Assembly (NCBI GenBank): GCA_910588045.1
Contig: CAJUPS010000083.1
Location: 1 to 14,187, forward strand
Reading direction: 5' to 3'
Source of the DNA: an uncultured Oscillospiraceae bacterium
Lineage (GTDB): Bacteria > Bacillota > Clostridia > Oscillospirales > Oscillospiraceae
DNA: 14,187 nt
The translations under genes and the position numbers were made by a program. Of the stretch, positions 6,028 through 13,200 are shown in pieces. Below the pieces are notes generated by a model, which was not told the origin of the DNA, searched no databases, and saw only the letters and a program-made list of their open reading frames with translations. Within the stretch, counting starts at the first letter, position 1, and the number at the start of each line of letters is the position of its first letter.

Positions 6028-7076
6028 TTGACGGCCCCCTTCCTCTTTTTCTTGAATTTTGCGTTGATAAAGTTCTGGATGGCGGGGTTGTTGGTAATCA
6101 GCATCACCAGGATCAGGATGATGGCGTAGATCAGCATCCGGTACTCGGCGATGTCAAAGCCCCGCAGCAGCTCCGGCAGGACGTAGAGCAGGGCGGCGGC
6201 GATGATGGAGCCCCGGATGGAGCCCAGTCCGCCCAGCACCACGAACACCAGCACCAGGATGGAGGCGTTGAAGTCGAACTTGCTGGCCACGGTGGAGGAG
6301 TAGTTCAGCCCGAACAGGGCCCCGGCGCTCCCCGCCAGGGCGGCGGAGATGACGAAGGCCATCAGCTTGTATTTGGTGACGTTGATGCCCACGCTCTCGG
6401 CGGCGATGCGGTTGTCCCGCAGGGCCATAATGGCCCGGCCCGCCCGGCTGTTCACCAGGTTCTGGACCACCAGGAGGGTGACCATGATGAGGAGAAAGCC
6501 CGCGGTGAAGGAGGCCAGCTTGGTCACGCCCACCGCCCCCATGGGCCCCTTGATGATGACGGTGCCGGTGTCGGACAGGTAGAAGCTGTCCGCCTTCACC
6601 GCCATGTGGAGGCCCTTCTCGTCCACGCCCACGTACAGCACCATGATGATGTTCTTGATGATCTGCCCGAAGGCCAGGGTGACGATGGCCAGGTAGTCCC
6701 CCTGGAGCCGCAGCACCGGCACGCCCACAACGAGCCCTCCCAGGGCCCCCGCCAGCGCGCCGATGACCATGGCGGCCGCCAGCCGGAGGAGCGGAGAGGG
6801 GATCACGTCCTGGAGAAGGATCGAGGACACGATGCCCGAGAAGGCCCCCAGGCTCATGAACCCGGCGTGGCCCAGGCTCAGCTCGCCCAGGATGCCCACC
6901 GTCAGGTTCAGGGATACCGTCATGACGATATAGCAGCAGGCGGGCACCAACAGGCTTTGCAGGGAGTTGGAAATCAGCTTTCCGCCGATGAGGAGCTGGA
7001 TGACGGCGTAGGCGGCAATCACCATGCCGTAGTTGATGAATCCGTTCAGGGACGTCTTGTTGATGGTTTTCTTCAT
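6024..7076 (-). CDS. livM: Branched-chain amino acid type ABC transporter permease LivM
   Basis: 350 residues, a polytopic inner-membrane permease that pairs with LivH. Family motifs: LSLGHAGFMSLGA (67-79), RLQGDYLAIVTLAFG (123-137), the cytoplasmic loop RAGRAIMALRDNRIAAESVG (211-230) that contacts the ATPases, and LGGLGSIRG (281-289). Hydrophobic spans occupy most of 16-340, and the protein ends in a strongly basic tail (KFKKKRKGAVK). The start is ATG 7076, beginning MKKTINK, with GAGG just upstream and only seven bases from the livH stop. A longer in-frame start at 7103 would overlap livH and adds no conserved residues. Confidence 0.94.
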   Translation of the reverse strand: MKKTINKTSLNGFINYGMVIAAYAVIQLLIGGKLISNSLQSLLVPACCYIVMTVSLNLTVGILGELSLGHAGFMSLGAFSGIVSSILLQDVIPSPLLRLAAAMVIGALAGALGGLVVGVPVLRLQGDYLAIVTLAFGQIIKNIIMVLYVGVDEKGLHMAVKADSFYLSDTGTVIIKGPMGAVGVTKLASFTAGFLLIMVTLLVVQNLVNSRAGRAIMALRDNRIAAESVGINVTKYKLMAFVISAALAGSAGALFGLNYSSTVASKFDFNASILVLVFVVLGGLGSIRGSIIAAALLYVLPELLRGFDIAEYRMLIYAIILILVMLITNNPAIQNFINAKFKKKRKGAVK

Positions 7077-7083
7077 AGCCGCC

Positions 7084-7974
7084 TCACACTTTCTCGGGGA
7101 CATACTTGCCCATCAGTCCGGCGGGCCGCACCAGCAGCACCACGATGAGCACCGCAAACACCACCGCGTCGGACAGGTCCGTGGAGATATACGCCTTGCC
7201 GAAGGTCTCGATGATCCCCAGCAGCACGCCCCCCAGCAGCGCCCCGGGGATGGAGCCGATGCCCCCGAACACGGCGGCGGTAAAGGCCCGGATGCCGGGC
7301 ATGGAGCCGGTGGTGGGGGAGAGGACGGGATAGGCCGAGCACATGAGCACCCCGGCGATGGCCGCCAGGGCGGAGCCGATGGCGAAGGTCATGGAGATGG
7401 TGGCGTCCACGTTGATGCCCATCAGCTGGGCGGCGGCCTTGTCCTCGGAGCAGGCCCGCATGGCCTTGCCCATCTTGGTCCGGCCGGTGAAGACGGTCAG
7501 GGCGATCATCACCACCACGCAGCACACGATGGACAGGATGGCCACGTAGGAGATACTCAGCTGGCCGGGAATCAGCTCCAGACTGCTGTCTCCCACCGTG
7601 CCCACGATGGGGGTGAAGGTCTTCGTGGCGGCGCCCCAGAGGATCTGGGCGCTGTTTTGCAGAAAATAGCTCACGCCGATGGCGGTGATCAGCACCGCCA
7701 GGGAGGGGGCGGCCCGCAGGGGCTTGTACGCCAGGCGCTCAATGACGATGCCCAGCGCCGTACACACCGCCACCGCCAGCAGCACCCCCACCACCGGGGG
7801 CAGGTGGAAGCGTCCCATGGCAAAAAAGCATATATAGCCCCCCACCATAATCACGTCGCCGTGGGCAAAGTTAAGCATCTTGGCGATGCCGTACACCATG
7901 GTATAGCCCAGGGCGATGATGGCGTAGATGCTCCCCAGGCTGATCCCGGTAATCACATTGTTCAGAAACGACAT
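7084..7974 (-). CDS. livH: Branched-chain amino acid type ABC transporter permease LivH
   Basis: 296 residues, a polytopic permease. LivH hallmarks are GSIYAIIALGYTMVYGI (14-30), LNFAHGD (34-40), the cytoplasmic loop MGKAMRACSEDKAAAQLMGI (168-187) and FGGIGSIPGALLGG (236-249). The length matches the family. ATG 7974 has AGAGGT about eight bases upstream. It heads the livHMGF run of tightly packed genes. No good promoter was seen in the 46 bases between its start and the palindromic element upstream, so expression probably depends on read-through from livJ or on a promoter within the element. Confidence 0.95.
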   Translation of the reverse strand: MSFLNNVITGISLGSIYAIIALGYTMVYGIAKMLNFAHGDVIMVGGYICFFAMGRFHLPPVVGVLLAVAVCTALGIVIERLAYKPLRAAPSLAVLITAIGVSYFLQNSAQILWGAATKTFTPIVGTVGDSSLELIPGQLSISYVAILSIVCCVVVMIALTVFTGRTKMGKAMRACSEDKAAAQLMGINVDATISMTFAIGSALAAIAGVLMCSAYPVLSPTTGSMPGIRAFTAAVFGGIGSIPGALLGGVLLGIIETFGKAYISTDLSDAVVFAVLIVVLLVRPAGLMGKYVPEKV

Positions 7975-8020
7975 ACTCTTACCTCTTCTGTTTCTCGCTT
8001 CGCGCCGAAAAACACATCTG

Positions 8021-8183
8021 AGAACCTGTATTCACAACCGTTGCACGCTGTCTGGGCGGTCTTTTCCCCGCCGTACGGCGTCAATTTTCCTCGCAATCCG
8101 TCAGGATTGCTTCAAAAAATTTCCTTGTCCGGCGAGAAAAATCCTCGCCCATCCAGCATCCCCCGGTTATGAATACAGGTTCT
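8021..8183. mobile_element. 163-bp long imperfect palindrome with 20-bp inverted ends (MITE-like)
   Basis: The ends AGAACCTGTATTCACAACCG (8021-8040) and CGGTTATGAATACAGGTTCT (8164-8183) are inverted repeats with one mismatch. Similarity continues inward for another 18 bases (12 of 18 identical) and then with gaps to the centre, GCAATCC-GTCA-GGATTGC (8093-8110). The whole element can thus fold into one hairpin of roughly 80 imperfect pairs. It has no coding potential and no clear target duplication. It sits between the livJ terminator and livH inside the liv cluster, in the gene-free stretch 7975-8290. Confidence 0.7.
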
Positions 8184-8196
8184 GAAAATAGCGCAA

Positions 8197-8226
8197 GGCC
8201 ATGGCGGAACCGCTTCCGCCATGGCC
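8197..8226 (-). repeat. Perfect 13-bp hairpin downstream of the livJ terminator
   Basis: GGCCATGGCGGAA (8197-8209) and TTCCGCCATGGCC (8214-8226) pair perfectly around CCGC. It directly follows the T-run of the livJ terminator on the minus strand. It has no T-run of its own. It may protect the livHMGF read-through message from 5' decay or reinforce termination. Confidence 0.65.
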
Positions 8227-8228
8227 GG

Positions 8229-8264
8229 AAAAAAGGGCCGCCGGACCGCTCCGGCAGCCCTTTT
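8229..8264 (-). terminator. Intrinsic terminator after livJ
   Basis: On the minus strand AAAA, then GGGCTGCCGGA, loop GCGG, TCCGGCGGCCC (11 pairs including one G-U), then six T. It lies 26 bases after the livJ stop. Position and form fit a terminator that ends most livJ transcripts before livH. Confidence 0.9.
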
Positions 8265-8290
8265 CCGGGTTGGAATATCTTTTTAGGGGG

Positions 8291-9466
8291 TTACGCGCCC
8301 ACGTAGGCGCCGTTCTCCACCTTGAAGATCAGGGGGGACTTGGAGATCTCGCCGGTGCTCTTCCAGGTCATGCCGGTGCCGGTGAGGCCGTCCACCTTGA
8401 AGGAGCCGCCGCCGAAGAGGGCGGACAGGGCGTCGCACAGCTGGGCGCTGTCCATGTCGGCCACGCCGTCGATCTGGGAGCAGGCCTCATAGATGGCGTA
8501 CATGCAGTCGTAGCCGTCGGCCGCAAACTGGTTGGGCAGGATGCCGTGCTCCGCCTGGTACTTCTCCACAAAGGACTTCGTGCGCTCGTCCTCCGCCCCG
8601 GCGCTGAAGGGGGTCATCAGCAGCAGACCCTCGGCCAGGGACTTGTCGAAGCCGTCCATGTCCAGCATACCGTCCATGCCGTCGCCGCCGATGAACAGGG
8701 GTGCGTAGCTCATCTGCTTGGCCTGGGCCAGGATCAGGGAGGCGGGGGTGTAGTAGATGGGCAGGAACACCACGTCGGCCCCGGCGTCCTTGCAGGCGTT
8801 GAGCTGAACGGTGTAGTCCGTGGTGGTGTCGTCGGGGTAGGTCTGGGTGGAGACCACATCCAGGCCCTTGGCCTTGGCCTCCTCCAGGAAGGCCTCGGCA
8901 ATGCCGGTGGAGTAGGCGTCGCCGTTGTTGTAGATGATGCCGTACTTGGTGCCCAGGCCGTTCTCACTGAGGTAGTCGGCCCCGGCGGTGCCCAGGTAGG
9001 GGTCGGTAAAGCACATCTGGAACACGTTATCCTTGCCGTTGACCACCTCGGGGGAGGAGGCGGAGGGCGTCAGCTGGAAGTAGCGGTCCGCATAGGCCTC
9101 GGAGGCCACGGCCACGCAGGGGGTGGTGGTGGTGCAGCCGTAGATGACCAGGGGGGCGTCCTTGGCCCAGTCCTTGAGGGTGTTGTAGGCGGATACGGCG
9201 GTGTCGGCCACGCCGGTGTCATCCTCAAAGCGGTAGTCCAGCTGAACGGGGCCGTTCAGGGCGTTGATCTCGTCCACGGCGATCTGTGCGCCCCAGGCGG
9301 TGGCGGTGCCGTACTGCGCGGCGTCGCCGGTCAGGGGGCCGATGCCGCCCACCTTGATGGTCACGCCGCTGCCGGAGGCGCCGTTGTCCTTCTGGCCGTC
9401 GCCGCCGCAGGCCGCAAGGGCCAGGGTCATGGCAAGCGCCAGAAGCAGTGCAAGAAACTTCTTCAT
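8291..9466 (-). CDS. livJ: Branched-chain amino acid type ABC transporter substrate-binding lipoprotein
   Basis: 391 residues. A lipoprotein signal peptide ends in lipobox LAAC (17-20), so Cys20 is predicted to be lipidated and the protein tethered outside the membrane. A short Gly/Ser/Asn linker leads to the periplasmic-binding fold (Peripla_BP_6 type), starting KVGGIGPLTGDAAQYG (38-53), with FTDPYLGTAGADYLSENG and IYNNGDAYSTGIAEAF typical of the Leu/Ile/Val-binding family. It captures the solute and delivers it to LivHM. ATG 9466 has AAGGAGG 12-13 bases upstream, a little far. It has its own promoter and terminator and is transcribed towards livHMGF. The ligand cannot be read from sequence by eye. 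Confidence 0.93.
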   Translation of the reverse strand: MKKFLALLLALAMTLALAACGGDGQKDNGASGSGVTIKVGGIGPLTGDAAQYGTATAWGAQIAVDEINALNGPVQLDYRFEDDTGVADTAVSAYNTLKDWAKDAPLVIYGCTTTTPCVAVASEAYADRYFQLTPSASSPEVVNGKDNVFQMCFTDPYLGTAGADYLSENGLGTKYGIIYNNGDAYSTGIAEAFLEEAKAKGLDVVSTQTYPDDTTTDYTVQLNACKDAGADVVFLPIYYTPASLILAQAKQMSYAPLFIGGDGMDGMLDMDGFDKSLAEGLLLMTPFSAGAEDERTKSFVEKYQAEHGILPNQFAADGYDCMYAIYEACSQIDGVADMDSAQLCDALSALFGGGSFKVDGLTGTGMTWKSTGEISKSPLIFKVENGAYVGA

Positions 9467-9501
9467 AAAAAACCTTTTCCTCCTTTTTATATACCAATCT
9501 C

Positions 9502-9517
9502 ACGATGGAACCATCGT
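9502..9517. promoter_or_regulatory. Palindrome in the livJ leader, candidate operator
   Basis: ACGATGG-AA-CCATCGT has perfect 7-bp arms. It lies about 25-40 bases downstream of the expected livJ transcription start and upstream of the ribosome binding site. It could be a repressor site or a small leader hairpin. Confidence 0.5.
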
Positions 9518-9548
9518 ACAGCCCATCTCTCTCGAAATAAGCAGGTTC

Positions 9549-9577
9549 ATGATAAAACCTAATCACCGAATTGTCAA
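9549..9577 (-). promoter_or_regulatory. Sigma-A promoter of livJ (liv operon)
   Basis: On the minus strand TTGACA (9577 to 9572), a 17-bp spacer and TATCAT (9554 to 9549). The -35 is perfect and the -10 has one mismatch. The leader is about 75 nt long. Confidence 0.88.
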
Positions 9578-9606
9578 CCGTCATTCTATACACAATTTAT
9601 TCACAG

Positions 9607-9624
9607 ATAAACCGCCGGGTTTAT
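9607..9624. repeat. Inverted repeat upstream of the livJ promoter
   Basis: ATAAACC-GCCG-GGTTTAT has perfect 7-bp arms and lies 30 bases upstream of the livJ -35. It is a possible regulator site. The rest of 9625-9760, between the divergent promoters, is AT-richer and shows only a small ATGAA/TTCAT inverted repeat near 9708-9722. Confidence 0.4.
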
Positions 9625-9761
9625 TGTCATTCCACACAAAACAGGCTGAAAAACCATCCGGACGGCCGTATCTCGCAGAAAAAGCAAAAAAACCGGGGCC
9701 GCTATCCATGAATAATTTTCATATTGATGTTAGGTTTGGTCATGCCGCCTGGAATTGGCAG

Positions 9762-9790
9762 TTGACAAGTGTAGACCAATGTGGTACAAT
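9762..9790 (+). promoter_or_regulatory. Sigma-A promoter of the blaI-like/M56 operon
   Basis: TTGACA (9762-9767), a 17-bp spacer and TACAAT (9785-9790) preceded by TGG. The -35 is perfect and the -10 near-perfect. The leader to ATG 9848 is about 50 nt. Confidence 0.9.
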
Positions 9791-9796
9791 TTGTAC
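9784..9796. promoter_or_regulatory. Candidate BlaI-type operator over the -10 box
   Basis: GTACAA-T-TTGTAC has perfect 6-bp arms and covers the -10 element of the regulator operon. It contains the TACA/TGTA half-site theme known from BlaI/MecI operators. Its position fits autorepression. A weaker dyad, ACCA-ATG-TGGT, lies just upstream (9775-9785). Confidence 0.6.
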
Positions 9797-9847
9797 GACA
9801 AACGTAAACCAACCGAGAAAACAGATTCTGAAAGGAGCGGGACGGAT

Positions 9848-10231
9848 ATGGAGCGGTCGATCTCTCTGTCCGCCGGGGAGTGGCGGATCATGGAGCGGCT
9901 CTGGGAGAAGTCACCCAGGACGCTGACGGAGCTGGTGCGGGCGCTGGGGCCGGAAACCGGGTGGAGCAAGTCCACCATCGTGACCATGGTCGGCCGCCTG
10001 GAGGCCAAGGGGGCGGTGACCTACGCCGAGGGGGGCCGGGCCCGGCAGTACGCCCCCGCCATCCCCCGGGAACGGGCGGCGCTGGAGGAGACGGAGTCCC
10101 TGCTGCGGAGGGTGTACCGGGGCAGCGTGGGGATGATGGTCAACACCCTGGCGGACAGCCGCGGACTCACGGACGAGGACATCGCGGAGCTGTCCGCCGT
10201 GCTGGAGAAGGCGAGGAGGGAGCGGAAATGA
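9848..10231 (+). CDS. BlaI/MecI-family winged-helix repressor
   Basis: 127 residues, the usual BlaI length. The N-terminal winged helix reads LSAGEWRIMERLWE (7-20), LTELVRAL (26-33), GWSKSTIVTMVGRLEAKG (38-55) with the recognition helix, and an EGGRARQYAP wing (61-70). The C-terminal dimerisation helices follow. VNTLAD (98-103) lies where BlaI/MecI proteins are cut (Asn-Phe); here the bond would be Asn99-Thr100, an inferred alignment. The start is ATG 9848 with AAAGGAG upstream. The frame is open back to 9755, but that start lies before the promoter -35. The stop overlaps the next ATG (ATGA at 10228), so repressor and sensor are co-translated. It probably represses its own operon through the palindrome at the -10; other targets are unknown. 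Confidence 0.93.
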   Translation: MERSISLSAGEWRIMERLWEKSPRTLTELVRALGPETGWSKSTIVTMVGRLEAKGAVTYAEGGRARQYAPAIPRERAALEETESLLRRVYRGSVGMMVNTLADSRGLTDEDIAELSAVLEKARRERK

Positions 10232-13200
10232 AGGAGATCATTCTGACGTCCTCTGTTTTGATTTTACTTCTGGCCGTTCTGCGGCGGGCCCTGCGGGGGA
10301 GGATCCACCCCGGCGTACAATACGCCCTGTGGTTGCTGGTGGCGGCGAGATTGCTGATTCCCGGCACCCTGTTCCCCGCGCCGGTGAGCGTCATGGGCGC
10401 GGCGGAGGAGCTGCGGACGACCATCCGGGAGACCTTCCCGGACCCCGGAAGCGTTCCCGCCTCGCCGCCCGCCGTAAGCCCGGCGGTCCGGCCCGATGGC
10501 CCCTCCCAGCCTGCGCAGACACCTCCGGCGGCGCGTCCGGAGACAGACGCGGAGGCCCCGGTGGAGCTCGACGCTCCGCTCCCTTCCTTCAGCCGGTGGG
10601 ACCTCATCGACTGGCCGGACGTGATCTGGAAAGCCGGTATGGCGGTGGTTGGCGGCGTGATGGCGGCAAGCAACCTGGTCTTCTATCTCCGCCTGCGGAA
10701 AACCCGGAAGCGCCTGACCCTCCCCGCCGCCCCCTGGACCGGGAAGCTGCCGGTCTATGAGGCGGAGGGCCTGGCCTCCCCCTGCCTGTTCGGCCTGTTC
10801 CGGCCCGCGATTTACTTAAATGAGGCGGCCATGGAGACGGAGCACCCCGAGCACATCCTGGCCCACGAGTACGCCCATTTCCGCCACGGGGACCACCTGT
10901 GGTCCATTCTGCGCAGCGTCTGCCTGGTGGTCCACTGGTACAACCCTCTGGTGTGGTGGGCGGCGGCGTTGAGCCGCCGGGACTGTGAGCTGGCCTGCGA
11001 CGCCGCCGCCCTCCGCCGTCTGGGGGAGGCGGACCGGATCGACTACGGTCAGACCCTGTTGGGCATGGTGTCCCGCCGCGCCACCCCCGCCGCCCTGCTC
11101 CACACGGCCACCACCATGACCGCCGGGAAGCGGGCCATGACCGAGCGCATCGCCCTGATCGTCAAGCGGCCCCGGATGCGGAAAATCACGCTGGCCCTGG
11201 TGGCGGTCCTGACCTGCCTGCTGGCGGCGTGCGCCTTCGGCGGCGGTGAGGTAAAAGCGCCGGATGGCACGGAGCCCTCGCCGGAGGGGCAGATTCCTGT
11301 TGCCGTTGCCGTCAGCCAGTCCGCAAGCTCCAACAGTAATGACGGCGCCTATATCACCGATCCGGCTGAGGTAGCGCGGCTGTGGGAGCTGTACCAGAGC
11401 TTCGAGTACGAAGGTGCTTACGACCCCACCGGGATGGGAGGCTGGCCCGTTTTGGTCTCCTTTCTATATGGGGATACGCCGGATGACGGGGATACCTTTT
11501 TTATTCTCTCGCAGCACGGGATTTATACCCAGAACGGCGAGAACCTGCGGCTCAAGGATATTGATGCGATCTACGCCGAATTTCTCCGCCTGGCCCGAAC
11601 CGAACCCACTGCGTCCGACAGCCCGGACCCCGCCGAAACGGACGCGCTGGCCGAGGTCCTGGCCTGTCTGGACGGGCTGCGGGGGGAGGATGTCGTCGGC
11701 TACAACTTCTCCAGCAAGCTCGGCGCGCCCGCCAATGCGGGATACTCCCCGGAGTCCATCCTGCCAGTGCTGGAGGAGGCGTTCCGCGCCTGCCGCTGGA
11801 CGAAGGCGGAGGAGCATCCGGCGGTGGATGAGTACGGGGACATCCGGGAGAGCTCCATCGCCCGGATGGAGGACTACCCCTACTGGAACAGCGTGACCGT
11901 GGGTCCGTTCACCTTTTACGACGGCCACTCCTATGCCTACTGCGGTAAAACCGATGAGTGGTACTATGTCCCGGAGGGCTGGGTGACGGTGCAGGCGGCG
12001 CTGCAATACGACACCGACACCGCTCACACTCTGGAGGAAAAGAAGGCGATGTACCTCTACGATGCAGCCCGGAATGAGTGGAACTCCGTCCAATTCGGCT
12101 GGATGTTCGCCCGGTATACCGGTATGTTTGAGACGGAGGAGGGCAGCTGGCCCTCCGTGGGGTTCTTCGAGAGCGTCGAGGATTTTCGGGGATACCTGGA
12201 GACCATGTTCTCCCCGGAGCTTGCGGAGTACCTGCTGTCCATGCACCCCCTCCGGGAGAAGGACGGGAGATTGCACTTCCTGTCCGGCGACCTGTCCGCC
12301 AGCATCTACGCCGGGGAGGAGACCTGCCGCGTATTTCCTATGTCCGCCGAAGAGGCGGCGCAGTATGGGTACGACGGCCACATCTTCGCACAGACGCCGG
12401 TGCTGGGGGAGGACCTGGAGACCGTGCTGGGCTATAAGCGGCACGACTACTTCTACACCTGGAACGGGACCCACTATGTCTTCACCAACTTCGGCCCCTA
12501 CGACGACGTGGACCCGCAGGTCTACTACAACGCGGACGAGATCGTCGCACAGGTCCAGCAGGGCGCGGACCCCGCCGAGTGGCTGTCCCTGCTGACCTAC
12601 ATGGACTGGCAGGCCGTCGCCCGGGCGGCGGTAAACGCCGGGATGGACGACGGCGACGGGTCCGGGGCCGTTGTTGACGTCATAGGAGCCATCGACCGGT
12701 ACATCGACCGGCAGGGGCCGTCCATGACGCAGGCGGAATACCTCTCCCTCCTCTCCGCAACGGAGGGTCTTGACGGCGCTCCGGCGGAGGGCTACGCCGT
12801 CACGCTCTACCGGCTGTACGCCGTGAACCCCAGCCAGTTCGCCTACGTGGTGCTGGAGCAGCTGCCCGAGGCGCAGCGGAACGCGGCGCTGGACCTCTTC
12901 CGCTTCGAGTGGCATCACCACCGGGTCAGCACCGGCCCGGCGGCCCCCACCCGGGAGGAGGCCATCGAACAGCTGGAGGCCGACCTGGCGGTGGGCGTCT
13001 CGGCTACGCCCAGCGAAATGACGCTGGAAGGAGAGGGCCACACCTTCTATTTCCAGCTGGTGAACGCCTCCGGGGTTTACGCCCTGTCCTACGAATCCTC
13101 CGACCCGGCCGTGGCGAGCGTGGACGACGGCGGCATCGTCACCGCTGTAAGCCCGGGCGAGGCGGTCGTCACCCTGCGCTATGAGGGCGCGGGCGGACCG

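Noticed and set aside
4455..9466. Urea (urt) importer instead of liv
   Set aside because: No urease or urt-specific context is present and the signature motifs fit the general liv group. The substrate is left open rather than renamed.
8201..9562. Long plus-strand open frame (453 codons) antisense to livJ
   Set aside because: It is low-complexity Gly/Val/His-rich translation expected from the opposite strand of a GC-rich gene. The minus strand carries a clear lipoprotein binding protein with promoter, ribosome binding site and terminator.
9225..9593. Leader peptide in the livJ 5' region
   Set aside because: A minus-strand frame starts in the leader but has no ribosome binding site or recognisable sequence and runs out of frame into livJ.
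9755..9847. Upstream start for the BlaI-type gene
   Set aside because: It would begin before the TTGACA/TACAAT promoter; the ATG at 9848 has the ribosome binding site and the family-typical N-terminus.
9880..10227. Longer N-terminus for the M56 sensor gene
   Set aside because: This part is a Gly/Ala/Arg-rich shadow of the BlaI-type gene. The ATG at 10228 overlaps the repressor stop and starts with a membrane span, as in M56 proteins.
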